A DNA stretch of 64,000 nt from Pseudocolwellia agarivorans (GCF_002000085.1 NZ_MUZU01000004.1:124001-188000); one strand, 5' to 3'. Shown: positions 54,449-64,000, numbered from the stretch's first letter. Numbers and translations: made by a program. The notes: generated by a model from the sequence alone, not told the origin.

Positions 54449-54868
54449 ATGCAAGTACTTTGTTTTTTTGTTGGCGTATTTTTTACTTTTACCAGCTTTG
54501 CTGAAGAAAAAACCGTACAAGTAGGTAAACATGTTACGGCGAGTACCGATCCGGTTACTATGATCTTGTCGTTATTTCTTGTTTTATTAGTTGTTATTGC
54601 AAGTGCTTACCTTTTAAAGAAATTTCAAATTACTGCTCAAGGGAGTAATCAGGGATTAAAAGTTGTTACAAGTTTGCATTTAGGCACAAAAGAACGTGTA
54701 GTTGTAGTGCAAGTAGCAGATAAACAATTAGTGTTAGGTGTTACTGCAAATCAAATTACACTTTTAGATACGTTAGATAAGCCGCTAGAAACAGGTAAAA
54801 GTGCAACTGAATTTTTTGATAAATCCGTTGTTAGTCTGTTAAAAAAAAGCATCAAAAAAAATGATTAA
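54449..54868 (+). CDS. fliO: Flagellar export apparatus protein FliO
   Basis: A 139-residue membrane protein with an N-terminal hydrophobic segment like a signal peptide, a second one at about 46-64 ([20 protein letters not shown]), and a FliO domain ([32 protein letters not shown]). FliO helps assemble FliP in the export gate. It overlaps fliP by 8 bases. Confidence 0.9.
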   Translation: MQVLCFFVGVFFTFTSFAEEKTVQVGKHVTASTDPVTMILSLFLVLLVVIASAYLLKKFQITAQGSNQGLKVVTSLHLGTKERVVVVQVADKQLVLGVTANQITLLDTLDKPLETGKSATEFFDKSVVSLLKKSIKKND

Positions 54869-55697
54869 ACCTATGGTAAGTAACGTGATAAAAAACGTCG
54901 TAAATGAAGTGCCAACAGCAATAATAAGTACTGTAAAGCAGCGCTTGCCTATTTTAGTATTTGTTCTTTTATCAATGTTTGCTTTTAGTGGTGTTAGTTA
55001 TGCTGAAGACTTAAGTATGTCAGCGTTAAAACTCACCACTAACCCTGACGGTTCACAAGAATATTCAGTAACGCTTCAAATCCTCATTTTTATGACTGCC
55101 CTAAGCTTTATACCAGCGGCAGTTATTATGATGACTTCTTTCACACGAATTCTGGTTGTTATGGCGATATTGCGTCAAGCGATTGGGTTACAGCAAACAC
55201 CGTCTAATCAAGTGGTTGTTGGTTTAACCTTGTTTATGACGTTATTTATTATGACCCCTGTATACAATGAAATTAACGCACGAGCTATTCAACCTTACTT
55301 GCAAGATCAACTTACCTCCGTTGAAGCCATAGACAGGGCCAAAGTACCTTTAAGAGCTTTTATGCTTGAGCAAACACGTATAAAAGATCTAGACACATTA
55401 GCAAGTATGGCGGGCATTGAACAAGTCGGTGAACCCACAGATTTACCTATGACGGTTATCGTGCCTGCATTTGTTATCAGCGAATTAAAAACAGCCTTTC
55501 AAATAGGTTTTATGTTGTTTATTCCTTTTTTAATCATCGATTTAGTGGTGGCCAGTATATTAATGGCAATGGGGATGATGATGTTATCTCCCATGATCGT
55601 TTCTTTACCTTTTAAATTGATGCTCTTTGTATTAGTAGATGGTTGGAATTTAGTGATTGGTACTATTGCCACCAGCTATGGGATGGGAGCCGGCTAA
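54861..55697 (+). CDS. fliP: Flagellar export gate protein FliP
   Basis: A 278-residue polytopic protein with FliP signatures [45 protein letters not shown] and [23 protein letters not shown] hydrophobic segment ending at SYAEDLS looks like the cleaved signal of other FliP proteins, but about 25 extra residues precede it, so the true start may be further in. FliP forms the pentamer of the export channel. Confidence 0.95.
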   Translation: MIKPMVSNVIKNVVNEVPTAIISTVKQRLPILVFVLLSMFAFSGVSYAEDLSMSALKLTTNPDGSQEYSVTLQILIFMTALSFIPAAVIMMTSFTRILVVMAILRQAIGLQQTPSNQVVVGLTLFMTLFIMTPVYNEINARAIQPYLQDQLTSVEAIDRAKVPLRAFMLEQTRIKDLDTLASMAGIEQVGEPTDLPMTVIVPAFVISELKTAFQIGFMLFIPFLIIDLVVASILMAMGMMMLSPMIVSLPFKLMLFVLVDGWNLVIGTIATSYGMGAG

Positions 55698-55966
55698 TGA
55701 ATCCAGAGGTCTTTGTAGACATCCTCAGCGATGCTTTATTTCTGGTTATTATATTAGTAAGTGCGGTTATTATTCCTAGTTTACTTATAGGTTTAGTGGT
55801 TGCGGTATTCCAAGCGGCAACTTCAATTAACGAACAAACATTAAGTTTTTTACCTCGCCTGATTGTTACTTTGCTTGCTTTGATTTTTGGTGGGCACTGG
55901 TTGGTACGACAACTCATGGATTTTACTATTCGATTAATAGGTAGTATTCCCAGTGTTGTTAGCTAA
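55697..55966 (+). CDS. fliQ: Flagellar export gate protein FliQ
   Basis: An 89-residue protein with two transmembrane helices: [19 protein letters not shown] and PSLLIGLVVAVFQAATSINEQTLSFLPRL, the family hallmark. The chosen ATG overlaps the fliP stop by one base and gives the standard FliQ length; an upstream in-frame ATG would add 18 residues from inside fliP. Confidence 0.96.
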   Translation: MNPEVFVDILSDALFLVIILVSAVIIPSLLIGLVVAVFQAATSINEQTLSFLPRLIVTLLALIFGGHWLVRQLMDFTIRLIGSIPSVVS

Positions 55967-55981
55967 TGGCGTGTTCAGCTA

Positions 55982-56764
55982 ATGGAATATACCGACGCGG
56001 TAATTAACCAATTTATTGCTGACTTTATTCTGCCTTTTACGCGTATTTCAGCATTAATTATGAGTATGATTGGTTTTGGTTCTAAAACCATTCCTTCATC
56101 AATCAAATTAGGTTTATGTGTTGTGGTTACTGTTGCGGTAATGCCGGCAATTCCTCCGTCACAAGTTGATAATATTTTTTCTCTTGCAACCGCTTTATTA
56201 ATAGCGAAACAAATCATTATTGGCATTATGCTAGGGTTTGTAACGACCCTTGTGATTAATACGTTTATTTTAGCGGGACAAATTATAGCCATGCAAACGG
56301 GTTTAGGTTTTGCGTCTCTAGTGGATCCCGCCAGTGGTATGAACGTACCTGCTGTTGGTCAATTTTTTCTTATATTATCTTCTCTATTGTTTTGGGTTAT
56401 GGATGGGCATTTAGCTTATTTGCAGTTTGTTGTTACAAGTTTTGATACCTTACCTATCGGTTCTAACGATTTTGATAGTACAAAGTTTAGGGAGTTGGTT
56501 GAATGGGGAGGTTGGATGTTTGCTACAGCATTATCTTTATCTATTGCGCCTTTAACCGCTATGTTACTTATTAACTTTTCTTTTGGTGTTATGACTCGGG
56601 CCGCTCCCCAATTAAATATTTTCTCTATTGGTTTTCCTATTACCATGTGTGCAGGACTACTTATAATGTGGCTAACCATGGGGAATTTTTTCACACACTT
56701 TCAAATACAATGGCAAAGAGCGCTTGAGTTCTCTTGTTATTTAATTGACTGTAAGGCTGCATAA
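55982..56764 (+). CDS. fliR: Flagellar export gate protein FliR
   Basis: A 260-residue protein with about six hydrophobic segments and FliR patterns FILPFTRISALIMSMIGFGSKTIPSSIKLGL, AGQIIAMQTGLGFASLVDP and FSFGVMTRAAPQLNIFSIGFPITM. It completes the FliPQR channel. The last base of its stop is the first of flhB. Confidence 0.95.
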   Translation: MEYTDAVINQFIADFILPFTRISALIMSMIGFGSKTIPSSIKLGLCVVVTVAVMPAIPPSQVDNIFSLATALLIAKQIIIGIMLGFVTTLVINTFILAGQIIAMQTGLGFASLVDPASGMNVPAVGQFFLILSSLLFWVMDGHLAYLQFVVTSFDTLPIGSNDFDSTKFRELVEWGGWMFATALSLSIAPLTAMLLINFSFGVMTRAAPQLNIFSIGFPITMCAGLLIMWLTMGNFFTHFQIQWQRALEFSCYLIDCKAA

Positions 56765-57894
56765 TGGCTGAGTCTGATAGTGGTGAAAAAACCGAAGAAC
56801 CCACGGCCAAAAAGCTTTCTGAAGCGAGAAAAAAAGGGCAAATAGCTCGATCCAAAGATCTAGGTACAATGTTTGTCTTGGTAGGAAGCGCTGTAGCAAT
56901 AATGATGGTTGGCAGCTCTTTAGTGGAGTCGCTTTCACACATTATGACTCGGTTCTTCAGTTTATCCCGCAAAGAATCTTTAGATATTCACGCCTTATTT
57001 AATGTTGCTCAAGGTACAGTATCCGACATTATTGCTCCACTTTTATGGATTTTCTTCATTATCATGTTAGCTGCTTTTATCGGTAATACGATGTTAGGTG
57101 GTATAAGCTTTTCGGCAGAGGCTATGGCACCTAAGTTAAGTAAAATGTCACCTATTGCTGGCTTTAAAAGAATGTTTGGCGTTAAAGCTTTAGTTGAACT
57201 GATCAAATCATTACTCAAATTCTTTGTTGTGTTTATTGTTGCTTTTCTTTTATTAACTAGCCTATTCGATCAAATATTAGGCTTAAGTTTAGAAGCTATT
57301 CCTATAAACTTTGAGCATGCGACAGACATGCTGCTGTGGATGTTTTTAGCGTTAGCTTTATCTATCGGTATTATTGCTGCTATCGATGCCCCTTATCAAA
57401 CATGGGAACATAATCGACAGCTAAAAATGACCAAACAAGAAATAAAAGACGAATTTAAAAATTCAGAAGGTAGCCCCGAAATTAAAGGGCGTATCAGGCG
57501 TGTGCAATACGAAATGTCGCAACGACGAATGATGCAAGATGTGCCTGATTCAGATGTGGTTATTACTAACCCAACGCATTACTCTATTGCATTAAAATAC
57601 GATGGTTCTTCAGGTGGTGCTCCTCAGTTAGTGGCAAAAGGAATAGATGAAATGGCTATTCATATTCGCACTATAGCTAAAGAACATCAGGTAGAAATTA
57701 TTCAATCACCAGCTCTTGCACGTTCTCTTTATTATACTGCTGAAGTCAATGAAGATATCCCTGAAGAATTGTTTGCAGCTGTCGCTCAAGTACTCGCCTT
57801 TGTTTATCAGTTAAATGAACATAAAAAAGGTAAAAGCAAAAGGCCTACTGCATTAGCTAAAAATTTACCTATCCCTGATGAGTTTAAATATTAA
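56764..57894 (+). CDS. flhB: Flagellar export switch protein FlhB
   Basis: A 376-residue protein with the N-terminal GEKTEEPTAKKLSEARKKGQIARSKDL, four transmembrane segments and a cytoplasmic domain with the NPTH self-cleavage site (Asn 269-Pro 270, as in Salmonella). FliK binding to the cleaved form switches export from hook to filament subunits. The last gene of the fliK unit. Confidence 0.97.
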   Translation: MAESDSGEKTEEPTAKKLSEARKKGQIARSKDLGTMFVLVGSAVAIMMVGSSLVESLSHIMTRFFSLSRKESLDIHALFNVAQGTVSDIIAPLLWIFFIIMLAAFIGNTMLGGISFSAEAMAPKLSKMSPIAGFKRMFGVKALVELIKSLLKFFVVFIVAFLLLTSLFDQILGLSLEAIPINFEHATDMLLWMFLALALSIGIIAAIDAPYQTWEHNRQLKMTKQEIKDEFKNSEGSPEIKGRIRRVQYEMSQRRMMQDVPDSDVVITNPTHYSIALKYDGSSGGAPQLVAKGIDEMAIHIRTIAKEHQVEIIQSPALARSLYYTAEVNEDIPEELFAAVAQVLAFVYQLNEHKKGKSKRPTALAKNLPIPDEFKY

Positions 57895-58043
57895 TTTAAC
57901 CCCAATGCGGGTTAATGAATGTTAGTGAATTAATTAAAGTCCTTATTTGTCAGTCGCTTAATGTTTGTCATTGTTTTCTTGAGTTTGTTGAGTAACTTTG
58001 CTTATCCCGAGTTGAGGTTAATTTACGCCTTACCATTCTATAT

Positions 58044-58059
58044 TGGTCTAGATATTGCT
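58044..58059 (+). promoter_or_regulatory. Sigma-54 promoter of flhA
   Basis: TGGTCTAGATATTGCT has GG-N10-GC spacing with a good TTGCT -12, 39 bases before the flhA start. The -24 departs from consensus after TGG. Confidence 0.65.
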
Positions 58060-58097
58060 GAGACATTAGTATGTGTCAATTAATTAGCAGCCTTTAG

Positions 58098-60203
58098 ATG
58101 CAATTTTCATCAGCAATAACTCAAGCAAAACAACTTCGATTTAGTCAATTAAAAGGTATTGGTACGCCGTTTTTAGTCATGGCGGCGTTAGGTATGGTTA
58201 TTTTACCCATGCCAGCTATTTTATTAGATGTGCTTTTTTCTTTTAATATCGCGTTATCCCTTATTGTGTTGCTCATTACGGTTTATACCTTAAAGCCATT
58301 AGAATTTGGCTCTTTCCCAGCAGTACTACTTATTGCAACTATTTTAAGATTGGCTTTAAATGTTGCCAGTACGCGTATTGTTTTACTTGAAGGTCATGAA
58401 GGACCCGATGCCGCAGGTAAAGTTATAGAAGCGTTCGGTTCTGTTGTTATTGGTGGTAATTATGCTGTTGGTTTAGTGGTATTTTTAATTCTTATTATTA
58501 TCAACTTTATGGTTGTTACAAAAGGTGCTGGACGTATTTCAGAGGTAACAGCTCGATTTACCCTTGACGCGATGCCCGGAAAACAAATGGCGATTGATGC
58601 TGATTTGAACGCCGGTTTTATAACAGCCGAACAAGCAAGAGAGCGCCGTGTTGAAGTAACAAGTGAAGCTGATTTTTATGGTTCAATGGATGGTGCTAGT
58701 AAATTTGTAAAAGGTGATGCAATAGCCGGTATTCTCATATTATTGATCAATATTATTGGTGGCTTAGTTATTGGTATGGTTCAGCACGACCTATCTTTTG
58801 ATAGTGCTGTTGAAATTTATACCCTATTAACCATTGGAGATGGCTTAGTTGCACAAATACCAGGGTTATTATTATCGGTAGGCACCGCAATTGTTGTTAC
58901 TAGACAAAACACCTCCCAAGACATGGGAGAACAAGTTAGCTCACAACTCGGACAAGAAAAATCACTTTATATTGCTGGCGGCGTTATGTTTATTATGGGC
59001 GTCATTCCTGGAATGCCTCATTTAGCTTTTTTAACTTTTGCTGTAATTATTCTCGCGGGAGCATTTTTTGGGGCTAAGTTGAAAAAGAAAAATGCAGCTG
59101 ACGTCATTGAAAAAGAAAAAGCAGCCGAAATTGAAAGCCAACAAATAGAGTCTGAAGTTAAAGATTTAGGCTGGGATGACGTTAATCACGTTGATATTAT
59201 TGGTTTAGAAATAGGATATCGTTTAATACCACTCGTTGATAAAGCCCAAGGTGGTGAATTATTAAATCGAATTAAAGGGGTGCGCAAAAAGTTATCTCAA
59301 GAATTTGGTTTTTTAGTGCCTGCTGTTCATATACGCGATAATTTAGATTTAGACCCTAACACTTATCAAATTTCATTAATGGGTGTAACGGTTGGCGAAG
59401 CAGAAATAAGACACGATCACGAGCTTGCGATTAACCCAGGGCAAGTATTTGGTAACTTAGAAGGCACACCGACTAAAGATCCAGCTTTTGGCTTAGATGC
59501 TGTTTGGATAAACCAATCGCAAAGAGAATATGCACAGTCTTTAGGTTATACCGTTGTTGATTGTGCAACCGTACTCGCAACCCACTTAAGTCAAATTTTA
59601 ACTAATAATGCTTCACAGTTACTAGGGCATGAAGAAGTTCAAAACTTGCTTGATATACTAGCTAAGTCATACCCTAAATTGGTTGAAGGATTTATTCCTG
59701 ACACATTAACGCTTGGTTGTTTGGTTAAAGTACTACAAAACTTAATGAATGAAGGCGTGCCAGTAAGAGATATGCGCAGCATTGTTCAAACACTTGTAGA
59801 GTACGGACCTAGAAGCCAAGACCCTGAAGTACTAACGGCTGCAGTTAGGATCACACTGCGTAAGTTTATCGTACAAGAGCTTGTAGGGCCAGCCAATGAA
59901 GTTCCCGTCATAACATTGTCACCAGAGTTGGAACAGATGTTGCATCAGTCTATGCAGATGGCTGGAGATGATGGTGCTGGAATTGAGCCCGGTTTAGCTG
60001 AGCGTTTACAAACTTCGTTAAGCGAAGGAGCCCAGCAACAAGAAATGGCGGGTGATACGCCTGTTTTACTTACATCCGGTATATTAAGAACTGTGTTAGC
60101 TAAGTTTGTTAAATATACAATTCCAGGATTAAGAGTTATTTCTTATCAAGAAATACCAGACGATAAACAAATAAAGATCATAAGCGCGATAGGCAATACA
60201 TAG
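58098..60203 (+). CDS. flhA: Flagellar export gate protein FlhA
   Basis: A 701-residue protein with about eight transmembrane helices in the first 330 residues, including the FHIPEP signature region (GAGRISEVTARFTLDAMPGKQMAIDADLNAG), and a cytoplasmic domain of about 360 residues that forms the nonameric docking ring. The length is typical (about 700). Start ATG follows GCCTTTAG with a weak Shine-Dalgarno. Confidence 0.97.
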   Translation: MQFSSAITQAKQLRFSQLKGIGTPFLVMAALGMVILPMPAILLDVLFSFNIALSLIVLLITVYTLKPLEFGSFPAVLLIATILRLALNVASTRIVLLEGHEGPDAAGKVIEAFGSVVIGGNYAVGLVVFLILIIINFMVVTKGAGRISEVTARFTLDAMPGKQMAIDADLNAGFITAEQARERRVEVTSEADFYGSMDGASKFVKGDAIAGILILLINIIGGLVIGMVQHDLSFDSAVEIYTLLTIGDGLVAQIPGLLLSVGTAIVVTRQNTSQDMGEQVSSQLGQEKSLYIAGGVMFIMGVIPGMPHLAFLTFAVIILAGAFFGAKLKKKNAADVIEKEKAAEIESQQIESEVKDLGWDDVNHVDIIGLEIGYRLIPLVDKAQGGELLNRIKGVRKKLSQEFGFLVPAVHIRDNLDLDPNTYQISLMGVTVGEAEIRHDHELAINPGQVFGNLEGTPTKDPAFGLDAVWINQSQREYAQSLGYTVVDCATVLATHLSQILTNNASQLLGHEEVQNLLDILAKSYPKLVEGFIPDTLTLGCLVKVLQNLMNEGVPVRDMRSIVQTLVEYGPRSQDPEVLTAAVRITLRKFIVQELVGPANEVPVITLSPELEQMLHQSMQMAGDDGAGIEPGLAERLQTSLSEGAQQQEMAGDTPVLLTSGILRTVLAKFVKYTIPGLRVISYQEIPDDKQIKIISAIGNT

Positions 60204-60243
60204 CATTATTCGCTCGCGATAGTAGATAAATAAGGGGTCCATA

Positions 60244-61767
60244 GTGAAAATTAGACGTTTTGTTGCCGCAGATATGAAAACTGCATTAGCGCAAATTAAA
60301 GAAGAGCTAGGGGCGGATGCTGTTATTATGTCAAATAAAAAGGTTGTTGAAGGTGTCGAAATTATGGCGGCTATCGACTATTACCCATCACAAGCCAAAG
60401 AGACTATTGCTCAAGAACCAACAGCAACGAATAAAAATCCTCAAGACTTGAGTAACGATATCGTAAGTTTGAGTGGTAACTCAGTTGCAGCACAGACTAA
60501 GCAAAGTGAAGAGAAAACAGAAGCAGCTTCAGCTCCTGTAGATAGCTTATCAGCTTTATTGAATCGCAAAGTACAGCAAGAGGCTCAAGCTGAAACTCAT
60601 AGTAGCTTGAAAGAAACAGTACCGTCTTCAAGTAGTGATATTGAATTACAATTCAAAAATTTTACAGATCGCTTACAACAAACAACTCAACAAAGAAACG
60701 AAGAGCAACATACAGAGCAAAAAAATAGTGCTCAAACGGAATCAGCATCGTTTAATGATGTAAGTCATACAGAAAATACCAATGATACCCAAGCCTTTGA
60801 TGAACCTTCTATAAATTCTTATACACCTGAAACTTCAGGTGAATTCGAAAATATGAAAAAAGAAATGCATACCATTCGTCATTTGTTAGAGCATCAATTA
60901 TCAGGGCTGATGTGGCAAGATATGGCACAAAAAAATCCTCAAAAAGCATTGCTTATAAACAAGCTAGTTGCTTTGGGATTAACTGACCACATGGCAGACC
61001 AAATTGCAGGATTTATTCCGCCACAACAAAATGAACAAGATGCTTGGGAACAAGCTAAAAAGTTTATAGCTCAACAATTAAATACAACTAATAACGACAT
61101 AATTCATCATGGTGGTGTTATTTCTTTAGTAGGGCCTACAGGTGTAGGAAAAACAACAACTATCGCTAAACTAGCTGCAAGATTTGCTCAAATTCATGGG
61201 GCTGACGAAGTGGTTTTAATCTCTACAGATAGTTTTAGAATTGGTGGTTTTGAACAGTTAACAACCTATGGTCGTATTATTGGCTGTCAGGTAAAACTGG
61301 CTAACGATGCACAAGCATTAGATGCCTTATTACAACAGTTTAGCCAAAAGAAACTTATTCTTATTGATACCGCAGGCATGGGACAAAGAGATATGCGTTT
61401 AGCGCAGCATTTAACCGATTTAATTGCTGATGCACGTGTACGAATTCGTAACTATCTTGTCTTATCAGCTAATACTCAGCAACGTGTTATGCAAGAAAAT
61501 GTAGAAAGATTTAAAAAAATTCCATTGGCTGGCTGTATCTATACTAAACTTGATGAGAGTATTAGTATTGGTGAGATTATTTCTACCTCTATTCAGAATG
61601 GACTACCGATTGGATATTTAACCGATGGACAAAGAGTTCCTGAAGATATTAAAGTGGCTAACGCTGAAAAGTTAGTTACCTTAGCAGACAAAATGAGTAG
61701 CAGAATAAATCACCAACATGCTAGTACATGGCGACCAATGCCGAAAAAAGAAGCAAGTGCAGCATAA
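60244..61767 (+). CDS. flhF: Polar flagellum placement GTPase FlhF
   Basis: A 507-residue SRP-type GTPase. The N-terminal basic peptide (KIRRFVAADMKTALAQIKEELGADAVIMSNK) is conserved. A long Gln/Ser/Thr-rich linker (about 65-200) follows, then the NG domain with VGPTGVGKTTTIAKLA, IDTAGMGQRD and TKLDESISIGEI. FlhF marks the pole for flagellar assembly. The start is GTG with AGGGG upstream. It precedes flhG by 167 bases. Confidence 0.96.
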   Translation: MKIRRFVAADMKTALAQIKEELGADAVIMSNKKVVEGVEIMAAIDYYPSQAKETIAQEPTATNKNPQDLSNDIVSLSGNSVAAQTKQSEEKTEAASAPVDSLSALLNRKVQQEAQAETHSSLKETVPSSSSDIELQFKNFTDRLQQTTQQRNEEQHTEQKNSAQTESASFNDVSHTENTNDTQAFDEPSINSYTPETSGEFENMKKEMHTIRHLLEHQLSGLMWQDMAQKNPQKALLINKLVALGLTDHMADQIAGFIPPQQNEQDAWEQAKKFIAQQLNTTNNDIIHHGGVISLVGPTGVGKTTTIAKLAARFAQIHGADEVVLISTDSFRIGGFEQLTTYGRIIGCQVKLANDAQALDALLQQFSQKKLILIDTAGMGQRDMRLAQHLTDLIADARVRIRNYLVLSANTQQRVMQENVERFKKIPLAGCIYTKLDESISIGEIISTSIQNGLPIGYLTDGQRVPEDIKVANAEKLVTLADKMSSRINHQHASTWRPMPKKEASAA

Positions 61768-61850
61768 ATTGAATATGTTTAGCAAAACAAACTAGCTTAA
61801 ATTAAGTAAATTAGTTAAATTGAATGAAATTGATAAAAACTGCTTATAAC

Positions 61851-61880
61851 TTCACGAGTTAAGATGTACTGAGCTATAAT
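61851..61880 (+). promoter_or_regulatory. Candidate sigma-70 promoter of flhG
   Basis: TTCACG and a perfect TATAAT are spaced 18 bases apart, 54 bases before the flhG start, giving a possible extra entry for flhG-fliA-cheY. Confidence 0.45.
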
Positions 61881-61934
61881 ACACATACTTAGCAACATCT
61901 TTTCAGTGGATATGTCAGTGACGAGAAGATTTAA

Positions 61935-62777
61935 ATGATAGACCAAGCGAGTGGTTTACGTAAGATGCAAGATTTACAACAAATTAAAGTAATAGCAGTT
62001 TCAGGTGGTAAAGGTGGCGTAGGTAAAACTAACGTATCTTTAAACACAGCCATAGCATTAGCTCAATTAGGCAAGCAAGTACTTGTTTTAGATGCCGACT
62101 TAGGGCTTGCTAATGTTGACGTTATGTTGGGACTTCGTGTTCAGCGTAACTTATCACATGTACTATCTGGTGAATGTGAATTAGACGATATTATTATTGA
62201 AGGCCCCGCCGGAATTAAAATTATTCCTGCAACGTCAGGTACTCAGTCTATGGTGGATCTAACACCTAATGAGCACGCCGGACTCATTCGTGCTTTTAGT
62301 GATATGCAAACAAAGTTTGATATTTTAATTGTAGATACCGCCGCTGGTATCTCAGACATGGTATTAAGTTTTTGTCGTGCTTCACAAAATGTCATGCTAG
62401 TTGTATGCGACGAACCCACATCAATTACCGATTGTTATGCGCTAATGAAACTGTTAAGCCGTGACCATGAGGTATTTAAATTTAAAGTTGTAGCTAATAT
62501 GGTGCGCAGTCCTAACGAAGGGCAACAACTATTTGAAAAACTCTCTAAAGTAAGTGACAGATTTTTAGATGTAGGATTAGAGCTTGTTGGTGTTGTTCCT
62601 TTTGATGAAAACATACGTAAATCTGGTCGTAAACAAAAAGCAATAATTGAAGCATTTCCTAATTCACCTGCTTCAATAGGTTTTAGAAACTTAGCAAAAA
62701 ATATCATGAAATGGCCTATTCCGCATCAACCATCAGGCCATTTAGAGTTCTTCATCGAACAATTATTAGAACATTAA
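61935..62777 (+). CDS. flhG: Flagellar number regulator FlhG (FleN), MinD-like ATPase
   Basis: A 280-residue MinD/ParA-type ATPase. The N-terminal DQASGLRKM peptide is the DQAxxLR motif that stimulates FlhF GTPase. It has a deviant Walker A GGKGGVGKT, DADLGLANVDVMLG and IVDTAAGISD. The C-terminus with FIEQLL may be the membrane-targeting helix. FlhG limits flagella to one per pole by acting on FlhF and FlrA. Confidence 0.95.
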   Translation: MIDQASGLRKMQDLQQIKVIAVSGGKGGVGKTNVSLNTAIALAQLGKQVLVLDADLGLANVDVMLGLRVQRNLSHVLSGECELDDIIIEGPAGIKIIPATSGTQSMVDLTPNEHAGLIRAFSDMQTKFDILIVDTAAGISDMVLSFCRASQNVMLVVCDEPTSITDCYALMKLLSRDHEVFKFKVVANMVRSPNEGQQLFEKLSKVSDRFLDVGLELVGVVPFDENIRKSGRKQKAIIEAFPNSPASIGFRNLAKNIMKWPIPHQPSGHLEFFIEQLLEH

Positions 62778-62809
62778 TATGCCAACTAACCTGACGTGAG
62801 TATATAAGT

Positions 62810-63529
62810 TTGGGAAAAGCAGATGCTTACAGTACTCAAACAGATAAATCTGTTCTAATAGAACAATATACTGTTTTAGTTAAACGAATTGCCTACCATC
62901 TACTTGCGAGGTTACCTGCAAGTGTACTTGTAGATGATCTCATTCAATCTGGAATGATTGGTCTTTTAGAAGCCTCAAATAATTTTGACCATACTAAAGG
63001 TGCAAGCTTTGAAACATTTGCAGGTATAAGAATTAGAGGAGCCATGTTAGATGAAATTCGACGTGGAGACTGGACACCTCGCTCTGTTCATAAAAATAGT
63101 CGTATGGTAACAGATGCAATAAAAGAATTAGAAGCCGAGTTAGGAAGAGATGTAACCGATAAGGAAGTAGCAGATAAACTTGATATTTCTTTAAATGAAT
63201 ACCATCATATTCTTAATGATGTAAGTTCTGGGAAAATAATCGGAATAGATGATTTAGGCATTAGTGAAGACGCTTTGAATTTAGAAGATAAAGAGAAAAG
63301 CAATGAACCCTACAATCAAATAGAACAAATTGTTTTTAAAAGAGCGTTAAGTGAATGTATTTCTACTTTACCTGAGCGAGAAAGTTTAGTACTTTCATTG
63401 TATTATGATGAAGAGCTTAACTTACGCGAAATAGGACAAGTTCTTGATGTAAGTGAATCAAGAGTGAGTCAAATTCACAGTCAGGCCATGCATCGTTTAA
63501 AAGCGCGTATGCATTCTTGGCAAAGTTAA
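62810..63529 (+). CDS. fliA: Flagellar sigma factor FliA (sigma-28)
   Basis: A 239-residue sigma factor with region 2 (LVDDLIQSGMIGLLEASNNFD, FETFAGIRIRGAMLDEIRRGDWTPRSV), region 3 (ITDKEVADKLDIS-like stretch) and region 4 (LPERESLVLSLYYDEELNLREIGQVLDVSESRVSQIHSQAMHRLK). It starts late genes for filament, motor and chemotaxis. The start is TTG, nine bases after GAG; no nearby ATG gives the full N-terminus. Confidence 0.96.
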   Translation: MGKADAYSTQTDKSVLIEQYTVLVKRIAYHLLARLPASVLVDDLIQSGMIGLLEASNNFDHTKGASFETFAGIRIRGAMLDEIRRGDWTPRSVHKNSRMVTDAIKELEAELGRDVTDKEVADKLDISLNEYHHILNDVSSGKIIGIDDLGISEDALNLEDKEKSNEPYNQIEQIVFKRALSECISTLPERESLVLSLYYDEELNLREIGQVLDVSESRVSQIHSQAMHRLKARMHSWQS

Positions 63530-63578
63530 GTAGAATACAATTAATTTAAAATTTTGAATGTTCTCACCGGAGGGTGCC

Positions 63579-63962
63579 TTGGATAAAAATATGAAAGTTC
63601 TTGTAGTTGATGATTTTTCAACGATGAGACGAATAGTGAAGAATTTGTTACGTGATTTAGGTTTTACTAACATTCAAGAAGCTGATGATGGCAATACAGC
63701 TTTACCTATGCTGCAATCAGGAGAGTTTGATTTTGTAGTAACCGATTGGAACATGCCGGGCATGCAAGGTATAGATTTATTAAAAGCTATACGAGCAGAT
63801 GCAAGTTTGTCTCATATACCTGTTCTAATGGTAACAGCTGAAGCTAAAAAAGAACAAATAGTCATGGCTGCTCAAGCTGGAGTAAATGGCTACATTGTTA
63901 AACCTTTTACTGCTGCTACGTTAAAAACTAAACTCGATAAAATATTCGAACGTTTAGGTTAA
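63579..63962 (+). CDS. cheY: Chemotaxis response regulator CheY
   Basis: A 127-residue receiver with the acidic pair Asp 11-Asp 12, phospho-acceptor Asp 56 ([12 protein letters not shown]), Thr in MVTAEA and Lys in [13 protein letters not shown]. Phospho-CheY binds FliM and reverses the motor. The TTG start is preferred over an ATG 21 bases earlier because the strong GGAGGG lies between them, five bases before the TTG, and the product then begins [13 protein letters not shown], like Vibrio CheY. cheZ, expected next, would start just past the window. Confidence 0.93.
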   Translation: MDKNMKVLVVDDFSTMRRIVKNLLRDLGFTNIQEADDGNTALPMLQSGEFDFVVTDWNMPGMQGIDLLKAIRADASLSHIPVLMVTAEAKKEQIVMAAQAGVNGYIVKPFTAATLKTKLDKIFERLG

Positions 63963-64000
63963 TTGAAGCTTTTTCATTAAAACCTAAATAAAGGATATTT

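Noticed and set aside
57896-57915. TTAACCC/GGGTTAA hairpin after flhB as a terminator
   Set aside because: The stem is seven base pairs with no T run after it; it is at most a weak structure.
1-64000. CRISPR arrays, tRNA or rRNA genes, insertion sequences, prophage
   Set aside because: No regularly spaced repeats, cloverleaf-like sequences, transposase motifs or phage structural genes were seen on either strand.

Overview
The window looks like a chromosomal segment of a marine, AT-rich gammaproteobacterium with a single polar flagellum, most likely in or near Colwelliaceae/Alteromonadales (Colwellia or Thalassotalea-like). This placement is inferred from gene content (FlrA-FlrB-FlrC, FlhF, FlhG, the fliE-to-cheY order shared with Vibrio and Shewanella) and base composition; no ribosomal marker is present to confirm it.

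Layout. 1-5 kb: the end of a lytic-transglycosylase-like gene; a 759-base AT-rich gap with three perfect and one near-perfect DnaA box; an OmpA-family lipoprotein; then the ypjD/corC-type membrane genes divergent from ffh. 7-17 kb: aldose 1-epimerase and a phosphorus-scavenging block made of two tandem PhoA-type alkaline phosphatases (one secreted, one lipoprotein), an unknown secreted protein, a RelA/SpoT-like protein, and a large phytase-like lipoprotein with a candidate Pho box. 17-23 kb: a secreted beta-rich protein with a 9-C tract, amtB with a sigma-54 promoter and NtrC-like sites, and a hybrid sensor kinase.

23-39.6 kb: a Maf-type (DUF115) flagellin glycosyltransferase gene reads leftward. 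Across a gap holding a 23-bp perfect palindrome it faces a 13-gene, tightly packed rightward operon: a TIGR04372-type glycosyltransferase, two extended SDRs, a GmhA-like isomerase, two methyltransferases, an E1-alpha/E1-beta pair, an SDR, an acetolactate-synthase-like ThDP enzyme, a zinc alcohol dehydrogenase, an HldE-like protein with its two domains in reversed order, and a sugar-nucleotidyltransferase. No pse, leg or neuB-type gene is present, so the operon reads as a heptose-based, possibly carbon-branched sugar pathway feeding flagellar glycosylation. This is the best candidate here for an undescribed system.

39.7-64 kb: the polar flagellar regulon, starting with flrA, then flrBC, fliEFGHIJ, fliKLMNOPQR-flhB, flhA-flhF-flhG-fliA-cheY, cut off before the expected cheZ. 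Four GG-N10-GC (sigma-54) promoters lie before flrB, fliE, fliK and flhA, which fits a hierarchy of FlrA/sigma-54 followed by FlrC and FliA. FlhF and FlhG set pole and number of flagella.

No tRNA, rRNA, CRISPR array, insertion sequence or prophage was recognised.
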